DNA of 64,000 nucleotides. Source: Neodontobutis hainanensis (Eukaryota > Chordata > Actinopteri > Gobiiformes > Odontobutidae). This document shows positions 1 through 10,015 of this stretch, piece after piece (the first letter of the stretch is position 1; each line of letters starts with the position of its first letter). The stretch is from the NCBI GenBank assembly GCA_024349245.1, contig JALDNG010002205.1:53601-117600 (forward strand), read 5' to 3'. The position numbers and the translations under genes were made by a program. The notes under the pieces were generated by a model, which was not told the origin of the DNA, did not search any database, and worked only from the letters and a program-made list of their open reading frames with translations.

Positions 1-468
1 GTGCAGGCTATAAAACCAGCAGGGTAATAAAGTTAAAATAGTGATAAAGACTGGAAAAGCTTACAGGGATAAATTTGAAATGTATATTGCTTGGTGTTAT
101 GTATACAGCAAAATATTATAAGGCCAACTAAGATGGTTTGTACCTAGGGCCCAGAATTTTGTACTCTCCCCTGGTTCTCACGACTAACTGCTTACCATTT
201 AACTGGCTTTTGCTGCCATCAAGTGGTTTAACATATGTACTACATTGGGGCTCATGAATTAATTTAATCAAGTTAGTCTTTTTCTGTTAATAGGTGACAT
301 AAAACATAAACAGCAATATAGTAGCTACAATCGAAATTTTAAAAAGTATTTATTATCCGCTGGTACATTTTGTAGCCTTCTACATATGTTTTACATATTA
401 CTTTTTCCTTTTTAAAATCTGTTAATTGCTATTTTTGACTGTATAATAAAAAATACTTTTTTTTTTAG
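1..468. other. AT-rich intergenic DNA, no gene seen
   Basis: No open reading frame of note, no tRNA fold and no recognised transposon. Composition is AT-rich with homopolymer T runs, typical of vertebrate non-coding DNA. Confidence 0.6.
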
Positions 469-604
469 GTATATATTGCTTTTCCACCTACTGTAGTAAG
501 CACTCAAAGCACTTTACATACATCATCTATTTATCAGTGTTACAGCTGGAACACCACTGGAGGCAGTCGAAGGTTGGCCGCTCTACCCACTGAGCTACTG
601 CCGC
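469..604 (+). repeat. Dispersed teleost repeat fragment with tRNA-like tail
   Basis: Starts near a 'tatatattgcttttcc' block, has 'caaagcactttaca' in the middle and ends in 'cactgagctactgccgcc'. The same order of blocks occurs at 12,488-12,769. Repeats with an 'aaagcgctttaca' core and a '...ctgagc.actgcc' tail are common in fish genomes. The family name is not certain. Confidence 0.55.
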
Positions 605-1000
605 CTTCTATGTAGTACTTTAAGGTTTGCTTCAAATTTAAAATGCGATATTTGTGTGTATGTTTTTGAACAGCAGTAACACAAGCGGAGTAAAAATGTA
701 CCTAAATTGTTGCCGTTGTGTCTCTGACTCTGTCCTCTGTTTATCCTTTTTGCAGCTCATTGTTTATTTTGGAGCAGACTGATTTTCTACACAGCTGGCA
801 GTGTATTTGTTAACTGCAACGCCACACGGCGCTTGCTTGTCTTGTAGCTGCTCTATTACTTGTGCTTCTGAGTCATAGTGACACACACACACACAGAGCA
901 GAAAGAGCCGGAGCGAACAACTGCACACACACCTGTCTACTGTTTAAATGACCCACCCAGCCCTTTATCTCACAAAGCCTGTGTGTGCATCCGTGTGAAA
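605..1000. other. Intergenic DNA with a short CA microsatellite
   Basis: A (CA)n run lies near 881-894. Nothing else is recognisable. Confidence 0.5.
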
Positions 1001-1207
1001 CATTAACATTTACATTTATTCATTTAGCTGACGCTTTTATCCAAAGCGATTGTTCTACAGTAATAACCAGTGTTACAGCCACTGGAGGCAAGGTGGGTTA
1101 AGTGTCTTGCCCAAGGACACAACGACAGTATGAACTGTGGGGAGAGCAGGAATCGAACCACCTACCACCTAAAAGACAACTGCTCTATCCACTGAGCTAC
1201 TGCTGCC
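1001..1207 (+). repeat. Dispersed teleost repeat ('tttagctgacgcttttatcc' type)
   Basis: Contains 'atttagctgacgctttta' and 'tccaaagcgat', then 'gtgtcttgcccaaggacaca', then 'atcgaacca' and a 'ccactgagctactgctgcc' tail. This block order is a hallmark of a dispersed fish repeat found across many species. Its tail resembles the tail at 587-604, so the two families share a tRNA-like 3' module. Exact family name uncertain. Confidence 0.65.
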
Positions 1208-1987
1208 CTGCCAAAACCAATTTTTCAAATAAAATAAATGGCTCTTAGCTTCAATGCAACTTGGTTCTTATTGTTTGTTTTAAAGAGTTCAATATTTTCA
1301 GTTTGTTTGTAAACATTACAAATAACATAATAATAACATTTTTAGTTTTATAAGATTTGTGCAAGCCACTGTGCACAACGTGAAGTAGGTAGATTATAAT
1401 CTACATCAGGTTCACATCGAGAAATGAAACAAACTTTAAGTTGTGGTGACCCGCTGTCATGACACCACTGAATCATTAGTTAGTGCTCGCATTAGCAGCT
1501 TTTATATGCATTGAAACAAAAATTAAAAAGTATTTGAGTCCCTGCTCTGTTTTTCCTCTATCTTTGTGTTTTGCACTGTTGTCTCTATGCGACGTCCATT
1601 TCCCAGCAACTGACATTGGGTGCATTCGAGATGAGCCAGGCCTGCACAGATGCAATTGCCGCTGATCTGTGCGCAGTGTTGGCCAGTTACTTTTGTGTCC
1701 AAGTTATTGTTGACTTGCTCTGACATAACCTATGCGCCAGCAATGGTATCATGATCATGAGATCAAGGTGGCGCAGTTGCTTTTAAAAATAATCAACTAA
1801 AAAGGTTTTGTTGATTATAAAAATGAAGCATGACAAAATAGTTCCAGTCAATTGTGTGTTGAACACAGGTTTTTGTGCGACAGTTCTATCTTTCAACTTT
1901 GTTCCAGCCTCACTGTCAGACGTACTAACAATATCCTGGAAATATTTCTTTCCCCAATTAGATTATTTTAAAAGGCAATATGAAAGA
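1208..1987. other. Intergenic DNA, no gene seen
   Basis: Only short ORFs (about 60 codons) without recognisable domains or codon bias. I see no RNA gene or transposon here. Confidence 0.5.
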
Positions 1988-2693
1988 TGATCCGACGGTC
2001 TCTGCTCGTGTCTCGGCCTGAGTGACATCTCACTTTGGATGAAGGACCATCACCTGCAGCTGAACCTTGGAAAAACAGAACTGCTACTGATTCCAGCCAA
2101 CCCAAAGACCCGCCACAACCTCTCCATTCAACTAGGCTCATCAACCATTACACCATCCAGCACTGCCAGAAATCTGGGAGTGGTAATTGATGATCAACTA
2201 AACTTCACAAGTCATGTTGCCAGCACCACCAGGTCCTGTAGATTCATCCTCTACAACATTAGGAAAATTAGACCTTTCCTATCGGAGCACTCTACGCAAA
2301 TCCTAGTTCAGGCTCTTGTCTTGTCCAAACTGGATTATTGCAATGCTCTTCTGGCTGGACTCCCTGCCTGCACAACCAAACCTCTGCAGCTCATCCAGAA
2401 TGCAGCAGCAAGAGTGGTCTTTAAAGAACCAAAGAGAGCGCACATAACTCCTCTCCTCATTAGGTTACATTGGCTCCCGGTTGATGCACGCATTAAGTTC
2501 AAAGCTATGCTCTTGGCCTACAAGACCACCACTGGCTCAGCCCCCTCATATCTTCACTCACTGATACAGACCTATGTTCCTACCAGATCCCTGCGCTCTG
2601 CAAATGAACAACGTCTGGTTGTACCATCCCAAAAAGGAAAAAAATCACTCGCGTACTTTCTCTGGATCTGTTCCACATTGGTGGAATGATCTA
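1988..2693 (+). mobile_element. 5'-truncated L2-clade LINE fragment, copy 1 (RT C-terminal region)
   Basis: Translation from about 1,990 gives the C-terminal part of an L2-type non-LTR reverse transcriptase. Blocks in order are LQLNLGKTELL, ARNLGVVIDDQL, LDYCNALLAGLP, QNAAARVVF, LHWLPVDARIKFK and TRSLRSA. These are thumb/connection blocks of the L2/CR1 group; the catalytic fingers and palm and the endonuclease are missing, as in most 5'-truncated LINEs. An open stretch runs 2039-2689, but a 2-bp loss in 'tcactctcgcg' (compare copy 2 near 4,592) shifts the frame just before the end. The product cannot retrotranspose. The fragment runs into an inverted piece of itself and then a (TA)n tract holding another LINE. 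Confidence 0.85.
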
Positions 2694-2754
2694 CCTAGTT
2701 GAATGGAGAGGTTGTGGTGGGTCTTTGGGTTGGCAGGAATCACTAGCAGTTCTG
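2694..2754 (-). repeat. Inverted 61-bp piece of the same L2 (fold-back end)
   Basis: The reverse complement matches 2076-2136 of the forward L2 copy with 3 mismatches in 61 positions. The forward sequence codes for ELLLIPANPKTRHNLSIQLG; the antisense of this piece codes for the near-identical segment. It sits between the L2 3' part and the (TA)n tract. Confidence 0.85.
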
Positions 2755-2772
2755 TATATATATATATATATA
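2755..2772. repeat. (TA)9 microsatellite, left border of a Dong-like LINE
   Basis: A pure TA run separates the L2 fold-back from the 5' end of the Dong-like LINE. A second (TA)n run closes the full element at 8227-8256. Confidence 0.8.
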
Positions 2773-4122
2773 AAATTTGAATGTCTCTGAAACCGAGAGC
2801 ATAAACAAAGTTGTTAGTGAGGCGTGACCCTAACCGTTAAAATTCATCAAATAACAATTGCTATGACTTTGGTAACTGGATAGCTCAGCTGGTAAGGACA
2901 GGGCTTTTCACACGGGGACCCGGGTTCGAATCCCCTCGGGTGCTAGCCAGTGGGGTCCTTAGGCAAGACCCTTGCGCTACTGCCTCATAAAAATGATGAG
3001 AGACATTAAATGCTATGAGAAGCCGGATCAGACGGCGACCGCCAAACAAGGTCTGCGTCAGGTGTTGGGGAACCAGAGCAACTTGATGACAAATGGGCTA
3101 CTGGAACAAGAACAGGAACAGGAACAGGAACAGCACAGAGATGGACAAGATGCGATAACAAGGCTCTGTTGGAATGCTACTACTCCAGTAACCCTAGTCA
3201 TAGGGGTTACATGAAGAGGATGTGAGATGAATGGTTACTTGAAACCCACAGTCCACGCTTACATCGAAGCACCTAGTAGCTCAGTGTTCCAACATCCACA
3301 AGCGGCAACTGCTATCACAACTTGAGATTGACGAGATACAACACAAATGCTACGGCAAGGGAAGCCAGGACGAGAGGTCAGTGGTCAGAGATTGGGCACG
3401 AAGCCCCAATAAGTGCAATAACGCTGAACGAGGCAGCGACTGACATGAAAGACAAGATCATGGCGAGAATGAATGAAAGGCAACCCCGACGCCAACTACA
3501 ACGGCTAAGTGAAGTACCATCAGAAAGTCTCCTAGAAGATGTGAATGCAGCATTAAGTGCGATCCCTACCACAACCATCACTGAAACCAATGAGCTGATA
3601 TACACCTCAGCAGCAGTGATCCTTGAGATGCTTGGCTATAAGAGCAACCATGATAAACAATACCCACCATGGAAACAAAGGCTGGAGGCTAAAATCAAGA
3701 AGGCACGGAGAGAAGTGAGCCAACTGACAGAGGCCAAGAAAGGTGCAATGAGAAAACAAGTACCCAATAGGTACAACCAGATGCTAATACCTGAAGCACT
3801 TGAAACTGCCAAACAAAGGCTCCAAGCCTTGGCCAGCCGCCTAAAGAGGTACACAAGAGAGAATGAAGCCAGAAGAATAAACCGGCTGTTCGCAACTCAG
3901 CCTGCGAAAGTGTATGCTTAGTGGCAGGGTAATAACAGCAGAGCCGACCCACCAAGGCTGGAAACTGAACAATACTGGAAAAATATATGGGAGAGGGAGG
4001 CATCACACAACAGCGATGCACAGTGGATGGTGGCTCTGAGAGAGGACCACAGCAACCTCCCTGAACAGAATCCAGTTACCATCACAGAGGCAGACGTTCA
4101 AGAAAGAGTCTCAGGTATGAAA
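2773..4122 (+). mobile_element. Dong/R4 (Rex6)-like LINE, 5' part only (duplicate copy 1)
   Basis: Matches the first 1.36 kb of the longer element at 4718-8226 almost base for base. It includes the tRNA-like leader and an open stretch at 3322-3921 whose 199-residue translation is identical to that at 5277-5876. It stops abruptly at 'caggtatgaaa' (4122) and joins L2 sequence. The break is the junction of a tandem duplication, not a normal LINE end. Confidence 0.85.
2881..2933 (+). promoter_or_regulatory. tRNA-like Pol III A and B boxes in LINE leader (copy 1)
   Basis: TAGCTCAGCTGG (2881-2892) fits the tRNA A-box consensus and GGTTCGAATCC (2923-2933) fits the B box, with tRNA-like spacing. The T-stem is only partly paired and the acceptor ends do not pair, so this is a tRNA-derived module and not a working tRNA. 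Whether it drives transcription is inference. Confidence 0.6.
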
Positions 4123-4640
4123 GAGTGGTAATTGATGATCAACTAAACTTCACAAGTCATGTTGCCAGCACCACCAGGTCCTGTAGATTCATCCTCTACA
4201 ACATTAGGAAAATTAGACCTTTCCTATCGGAGCACTCTACGCAAATCCTAGTTCAGGCTCTTGTCTTGTCCAAACTGGATTATTGCAATGCTCTTCTGGC
4301 TGGACTCCCTGCCTGCACAACCAAACCTCTGCAGCTCATCCAGAATGCAGCAGCAAGAGTGGTCTTTAAAGAACCAAAGAGAGCGCACATAACTCCTCTC
4401 CTCATTAGGTTACATTGGCTCCCGGTTGATGCACGCATTAAGTTCAAAGCTATGCTCTTGGCCTACAAGACCACCACTGGCTCAGCCCCCTCATATCTTC
4501 ACTCACTGATACAGACCTATGTTCCTACCAGATCCCTGCGCTCTGCAAATGAACAACGTCTGGTTGTACCATCCCAAAAAGGAAAAAAATCACTCTCGCG
4601 TACTTTCTCTGGATCTGTTCCACATTGGTGGAATGATCTA
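4123..4640 (+). mobile_element. L2-clade LINE fragment, copy 2
   Basis: Second copy of the L2 3' region, starting at the duplication junction. The frame is open 4125-4649 and keeps the C-terminal SLSRTFSGSVPHWWNDLP block that copy 1 has lost by frameshift. No catalytic RT motif is present. Confidence 0.85.
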
Positions 4641-4701
4641 CCTAGTTGAATGGAGAGGTTGTGGTGGGTCTTTGGGTTGGCAGGAATCACTAGCAGTTCT
4701 G
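4641..4701 (-). repeat. Inverted L2 piece, copy 2
   Basis: Same 61-bp inverted L2 segment as at 2694-2754. Its forward partner is not in this duplicate, because the unit starts downstream of it. Confidence 0.8.
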
Positions 4702-4717
4702 TATATATATATATATA
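4702..4717. repeat. (TA)8 tract at 5' border of the longer Dong-like LINE
   Basis: Pure TA run directly before 'aaatttgaatgtctctg', the apparent 5' start of the LINE. Confidence 0.8.
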
Positions 4718-4825
4718 AAATTTGAATGTCTCTGAAACCGAGAGCATAAACAAAGTTGTTAGTGAGGCGTGACCCTAACCGTTAAAATTCATCAAATAAC
4801 AATTGCTATGACTTTGGTAACTGGA

Positions 4826-4878
4826 TAGCTCAGCTGGTAAGGACAGGGCTTTTCACACGGGGACCCGGGTTCGAATCC
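4826..4878 (+). promoter_or_regulatory. tRNA-like Pol III A and B boxes in LINE leader (copy 2)
   Basis: A box 4826-4837 and B box 4868-4878 are identical to those of copy 1. Just downstream, a short 'gttgaatcccc' duplication partly repeats the B-box end. Confidence 0.6.
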
Positions 4879-5276
4879 CCGGGTTGAATCCCCTCGGGTG
4901 CTAGCCAGTGGGGTCCTTAGGCAAGACCCTTCGCGCTACTGCCTCATAAAAATGATGAGAGACATTAAATGCTATGAGAAGCCGGATCAGACGGCGACCG
5001 GCCAAACAAGGTCTGCGTCAGGTGTTGGGGAACCAGAGCAACTTGATGACAAATGGGCTACTGGAACAAGAACAGGAACAGGAACAGCACAGAGATGGAC
5101 AAGATGCGATAACAAGGCTCTGTTGGAATGCTACTACTCCAGTAACCCTAGTCATAGGGGTTACATGAAGAGGATGTGAGATGAATGGTTACTTCGAAAC
5201 CCACAGTCCACGCTTACATCGAAGCACCTAGTAGCTCAGTGTTCCAACATCCACAAGCGGCAACTGCTATCACAAC

Positions 5277-5876
5277 TTGAGATTGACGAGATACAACACA
5301 AATGCTACGGCAAGGGAAGCCAGGACGAGAGGTCAGTGGTCAGAGATTGGGCACGAAGCCCCAATAAGTGCAATAACGCTGAACGAGGCAGCGACTGACA
5401 TGAAAGACAAGATCATGGCGAGAATGAATGAAAGGCAACCCCGACGCCAACTACAACGGCTAAGTGAAGTACCATCAGAAAGTCTCCTAGAAGATGTGAA
5501 TGCAGCATTAAGTGCGATCCCTACCACAACCATCACTGAAACCAATGAGCTGATATACACCTCAGCAGCAGTGATCCTTGAGATGCTTGGCTATAAGAGC
5601 AACCATGATAAACAATACCCACCATGGAAACAAAGGCTGGAGGCTAAAATCAAGAAGGCACGGAGAGAAGTGAGCCAACTGACAGAGGCCAAGAAAGGTG
5701 CAATGAGAAAACAAGTACCCAATAGGTACAACCAGATGCTAATACCTGAAGCACTTGAAACTGCCAAACAAAGGCTCCAAGCCTTGGCCAGCCGCCTAAA
5801 GAGGTACACAAGAGAGAATGAAGCCAGAAGAATAAACCGGCTGTTCGCAACTCAGCCTGCGAAAGTGTATGCTTAG
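5277..5876 (+). pseudogene. Dong-like LINE ORF, N-terminal region
   Basis: Open stretch of 199 codons, rich in Arg, Lys, Gln and Glu. It has a long helical region (residues about 100-190) ending in NRLFATQPAKVYA, followed by a TAG. In this LINE group the segment lies just before the RT domain, and the next block (QYWKNIWE near 5930) continues the same protein after the stop. The identical stretch occurs at 3322-3921. Upstream coding sequence is broken into several frames. Confidence 0.7.
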
Positions 5877-5981
5877 TGGCAGGGTAATAACAGCAGAGCC
5901 GACCCACCAAGGCTGGAAACTGAACAATACTGGAAAAATATATGGGAGAGGGAGGCATCACACAACAGCGATGCACAGTGG

Positions 5982-7640
5982 ATGGTGGCTCTGAGAGAGG
6001 ACCACAGCAACCTCCCTGAACAGAATCCAGTTACCATCACAGAGGCAGACGTTCAAGAAAGAGTCTCAGGTATGAAAAACTGGACAGCACCGGGCCCTGA
6101 CAGGATCCACACCTACTGGCTAAAGAAGTTCACTGCACTCCACGAGCGCCTTGCAGCACAAATGAACCAGCTGCTAAGGGATGGGACGCACCCTGAATGG
6201 CTTACCGAAGAGGCGTACAATCCTGATCCTGAAGGATCCCACAAAGGGTACAGTGCCATCCAACTATCGGCCAATAACCTGTCTCTCCACAACATGGAAG
6301 CTCATGTCAGGCATCATCGCGCTAAGATAATTGGGCACATGGATCAATACATGAGCAAAGCACAGAAGGGCATCGGAAAAGAAACCAGAGGAGCCAAACA
6401 CCAACTCCTGGTTGACAGAACAGTCACCCAAGACTGCAGAACACGACACACCAACATGTGCACTGCCTGGATTGATTACAAGAAAGCATACGACTCAATG
6501 CCACACACATGGATCACTGAATGCTTGGAGATGTACAACATCAACAGGACTCTAAGACTCTTCATTGCAAACTCAATGGGGCTATGGAAAACCACCCTTG
6601 AGGCCAATGGCAAGCCACTTGCACAAGTATCCATCAAATGTGGCATATACCAAGGAGATGCTCTGTTCCCACTGCTGTTCTGCATAGGTCTGAACCCCCT
6701 CAGCCAAATAATCAACAAGACTGGCTATGGATATCGACTCAGGAATGGGGCCACCATCAGTCACCTCCTCTACATGGATGACATCAAGCTATACGCTAAG
6801 AGCGAGCGGGACATTGACTCACTGATCCACACCACCAGGATCTACAGCTCTGACATTGGGATGTCATTCGGGCTTGAGAAGTATAGTCGAATGGTGACAA
6901 AGAGAGGGAAGGTAGTCCACACAGAAGGGGTCTCACTACCAGAAGGAACAATAGCAGACATTGAGGATGGTTACAAGTACCTTGGAATACCACAGGCAAA
7001 TGGCAACCTTGAAGAGGTAACAAGGAAAACAGCAACTGCCAAATACCTCCAACGAGTAAGGCAAGTCCTAAGAAGTCAGCTCAATGGCAAGAACAAGGCA
7101 CGGGCAATAAACAGCTACGCCCTGCCAGTGATCAGATACTCTGCAGGAATAATAAGGTGGCCAAAGGAAGAGATACAGACCACAGATGTTAAGACACGAA
7201 AGCTCCTCACCATGCATGGAGGGTTCCATCCCAAATCCAGCACCCTGAGACTGTATGCTAGCCGTAAGGAAGGCGGCCGTGGACTAGTGAGTGTGAGAGC
7301 CACTATCCAGGATGAAACATCCAAGATCCACAAGTACATCAAAGATAAGGCCCCAACAGATGACGTGCTTAGTGAATGTCTCAGGCAATGGGGAACAGAG
7401 GAAGAGGAGCTGGAGGAGGGACCATCATGGGAGGACAAACCCCTACATGGGATGTACCACCGGAACATATCTGAAGTGGCTGATATCAAGAAATCCTACC
7501 AATGGCTAGAACGGGCCGGACTGAAGGACAGCACAGAGGCACTCATCATGGCTGCACAGGAACAAGCCCTGAGCACCAGAGCAATAGAGGCCCAGATCTA
7601 CCACACCAGACAAGACCCAAGGTGTAGGCTGTGCGTGTAG
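5982..7640 (+). pseudogene. Dong-like LINE reverse transcriptase region
   Basis: 552-codon open stretch with the RT palm in order: APGPD at residues 36-40, motif A around D165 (WIDYKKAYD), QGD at 224-226, and the catalytic YMDD at 264-267 (nt 6771-6782), followed by thumb sequence. About residues 77-115 are out of register. The +2 frame of nt 6203-6320 reads the expected RT block with SNYRPITCLS, so two compensating small indels have scrambled this part while leaving the frame open. The stretch ends in a TAG (7638-7640) inside the zinc-knuckle C-x2-C-x8-H-x4-C. An active enzyme is not expected. Confidence 0.85.
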
Positions 7641-8069
7641 GCCCCTGAGACAATCCAACACTTAACTGCAGGGTGTAAGATGCTGGCAGGGAAAGCATAC
7701 ATGGAACGCCATAACCAAGTGGCTGGCATAGTGTACAGGAACATCTGCACGGAGTACGGCCTGGAAACCCCGAGGTCAAAGTGGGAAACACCTCCAAAGG
7801 TGGTAGAGAATGACCGAGCCAAGATCCTGTGGGACTTCCAGATTCAGACTGACAGAATGGTAATGGCGAACCAACCAGACATCGTGGTGGTGGACAAACA
7901 GCAGAGGAAAGCCGTTGTGGTTGATGTGGCAATACCAAGTGATTGCAACATCAGGAAAAAGGAACATGAGAAACTAGAGAAATACCAAGGGCTCAGAGAA
8001 GAGCTAGAAAAGACTTGGAAGGTGAAGGCGTCAGTGGTGCCCGTGGTCATCGGAGCACTCGGGCAGTGA
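7641..8069 (+). pseudogene. Dong-like LINE C-terminal zinc knuckle and restriction-like endonuclease
   Basis: Continues the RT frame after the TAG. The end of the zinc knuckle (H-x4-C) is followed by the endonuclease core: PD (residues 66-67 of the open stretch that starts at 7680), 14 residues, then D82 in KAVVVDVAIPSD. That spacing fits the PD-x(12-14)-D active site of R2/R4-type endonucleases. The end is damaged: a one-base loss at 'ctcgggcagtga' cuts the protein, and a TGA interrupts the tail near 8090, after which recognisable coding runs to about 8187. Confidence 0.8.
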
Positions 8070-8221
8070 CCCCAAACTGGAAGAGTGACTAAAGCAGATC
8101 CCTGGAAGAACACCAGACATCTCGGTCCAGAAAAGTGCAGTACTAGGAACAGCAAAGATACTGCGCAGAACCCTCAAGCTCGAAGGATGAGACCACCAGC
8201 GGAGGGTGAAGGACAAAGTTT

Positions 8222-8226
<5 letters not shown>

Positions 8227-8256
<30 letters not shown>
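8227..8256. repeat. (TA)15 microsatellite, 3' border of the Dong-like LINE
   Basis: Follows the LINE 3' end 'gaaggacaaagttttcttt'. With the 5' TA run it brackets the element. Confidence 0.85.
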
Positions 8257-8260
<4 letters not shown>

Positions 8261-8640
8261 ACAAAGTGCTTTCTTGAAAATGAATAGAGGTAAATAAGTG
8301 TTCCTATTCTGTGGTTGAATTGCCAGCATTGTGGTAGCAAGGAAAAAATGTCGTTCAGTGCACTTTAGATTCGAAATTAAAAATGTTTGCACTTATTGTT
8401 CAGCTCAGCTGTAAGCTTTAAGGTCCTGGACCTAACTTTATTTTTCTTTTATTGATGGTGAATTGGCAGCTAGTTATTGTTTACATTACCATGACAGTGT
8501 TTGTTGCTGCATAAAAGCTTTTGAATTGAAATAAAGAGACTGTTGTGTTGACATAAAGTTGAATTTTTGTTTTATATATTTTGTTAAGTTTATTTTCTAT
8601 ACCAAACTTATAAAATATTGTAAAAAATTGTCTAGTAAAT
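8257..8640. other. AT-rich intergenic DNA, no gene seen
   Basis: No ORF, RNA gene or known transposon recognised. Confidence 0.5.
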
Positions 8641-8827
8641 CTGTTATTGATTTTAGTCTTATTTTAACATAGTTAGTTAAAATAACAAGCAATTTTAGTC
8701 GACTAAATACCAAGCAATTTTAGTCGACTAAAATAAGTCTAAAATTAAAAAATTCAGATGACTAAAACTTGACTAAAGCTAAAAAGAATATAGTCAAAAG
8801 ACTAAGACTAAAACTAAATTAACACTG
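8641..8827 (-). mobile_element. MITE-like fragment with hAT-type end
   Basis: Read on the minus strand it begins CAGTGTTAATTTAGTTTTAG at 8827, which fits hAT-like termini (CAG.G...). It contains two direct copies (8686-8707, 8711-8732) of a segment with the perfect palindrome TTTAGTCGACTAAA. The other end was not found, so this is a fragment or a diverged copy. Confidence 0.45.
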
Positions 8828-9490
8828 TCACACACAAACAAAATGCTGCTTTGTATGGCATAACTTCAAATGGAAACCATTGAGTTAAAGTAATAAGAAC
8901 TAATTGGAATGGAACCGCTGTCTATAATAGAGTTGTTTAAGGCAAATCTTGTGTTATTTGAGTGAAACATATCTAGCCAGTTATAAAAAAACTAGCATGT
9001 TCACTAACTTAACTTTAAGTTACAATGAATTAATTCCATTGATTTGGTGGTACATTACTATTTCAAATAGTTTCACATTATGTTGTGTTGTCTCAACACA
9101 AGGAGCTTACATAGATTCAAAAATGTAATTCATGTTGATAAAAATTATTTGATCATGTGGAACCACTGTCCATAATTGAATTAAGTTAGTTTAAAGAGAT
9201 ATTTTTTGAGTGTGGACAATCCGGCATAAAACATGTTGCTGTATTTAGTGTACACTGAAAAAAATATTTTGCCCTGTAATTATTATTTCAATTATCTATT
9301 TAAATTTTACAAAAAATACAAATTCAGTGCTATTACTTTAAAATAGCAGTTTTTATGTAGTGCATTACTTGGTGATTGTTTGTAATTATGTGTCCTCAGT
9401 TTTGTATGTAAATTGAATCATTCGATCCAAGTAACTAAACCAGTTCATTGGCTTAATTAGTTAATATTTCCAAGTAAAAGATAATGGAGT
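8828..9490. other. AT-rich DNA with a diverged internal duplication
   Basis: 'gaaccgctgtctataat' near 8911 and 'gaaccactgtccataat' near 9161 lie in similar contexts about 250 bp apart, each followed by a 'ttatttgagtg'- or 'tttttgagtg'-like block. Probably an old non-autonomous element. No gene seen. Confidence 0.4.
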
Positions 9491-9530
9491 GACATCAGTA
9501 AATATGGCAACCTTCTCTGCATTTGGAGCA

Positions 9531-9620
9531 TGACGTCAAAGCCCCTCCCCGACATTTTGACGGTTGGCAGACATGTTGACGGAGACGGGAACAAGTGAAT
9601 TTGGAACCATAAAGGTAAGT
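9531..9620 (+). promoter_or_regulatory. Candidate promoter with CRE and short first exon
   Basis: A perfect CRE palindrome TGACGTCA (9531-9538) is followed by a GC-box-like 'gcccctcccc' (9541-9550). An ATG at 9573 then opens 14 codons (MLTETGTSEFGTIK) that end exactly at a strong donor, AAAG|GTAAGT (9611-9620), in phase 0. Spacing and order fit a TATA-less vertebrate promoter with a short coding first exon. No partner exon is identifiable in the window and chance is a real alternative. Confidence 0.25.
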
Positions 9621-10015
9621 TTTAAACGAAACAAACTTTGGTAGGGGCGTGAATACACACGGAGAACACACGGTATAAAAATAAATAAAACTCGCGTGCA
9701 AATTAATTATGCGGAACTACTGTTAGATACGCGGGTTCTTTAGGGACACCTAATCTGTAGCTCCGCCTTAGCTCTGAAGCTCCGTGGCTATAATCATAGA
9801 TATCGATATAGAGACAGGCTATAAGCAGGCTGCGATGTCAAGTAAGTTTGCAATGCTGGAGTGTGCGCGTGTGCACGTGTTAAGAGAGGCAGAGGCGGGC
9901 GTGGGCGCAATCATAAAAACATACTCGTCATTTTGTTTATAGGACATCATTCAAACTGCAAAGTGACTCGCAATAAAACACAAAATTATGCTTTTGTCAA
10001 ACTGTAACCTACAAC
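9621..10015. other. Intergenic or possible intron sequence
   Basis: GC content is higher than in the preceding 1 kb, with several CpGs. A second ATG near a donor (ATGTCAA|GTAAGT near 9835) is present. No recognised transposon or gene. Confidence 0.35.

Larger units (their letters stand above)
2178..6074 (+). repeat. Tandem duplication of about 1.95 kb spanning L2 and Dong-like LINE
   Basis: Unit 1 (2178-4122) and unit 2 (4123-6074) have the same order: L2 from 'gagtggtaattgatg', the 61-bp L2 inversion, (TA)n, then the Dong-like 5' part to 'ctcaggtatgaaa'. Differences are mostly short indels: TA length, 'ct' loss in copy 1, about 13 extra bases near 4880, one or two extra 'gaacag' units in copy 1, and single C gains. 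I saw no substitution in the 600-bp open stretch. Only unit 2 continues into the rest of the LINE. Confidence 0.9.
4718..8226 (+). mobile_element. Dong/R4 (Rex6)-like non-LTR retrotransposon, near full length but decayed
   Basis: Order: tRNA-like leader, N-terminal ORF region, reverse transcriptase, CCHC-type zinc knuckle, then a restriction-like endonuclease at the C-terminus. That order (RT before a PD-(D/E)XK endonuclease, no N-terminal APE nuclease) defines the R2/R4/Dong/NeSL group of LINEs. Both ends abut (TA)n, which suggests TA-repeat targeting; Dong-type elements are known for insertion into simple repeats. The coding region is broken by stops and frameshifts (see sub-features), so this copy is dead. 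Confidence 0.85.

Noticed and set aside
1523..1990. Short ORFs around 1.5-2.0 kb as host exons
   Set aside because: No splice-site logic, domains or codon bias visible.
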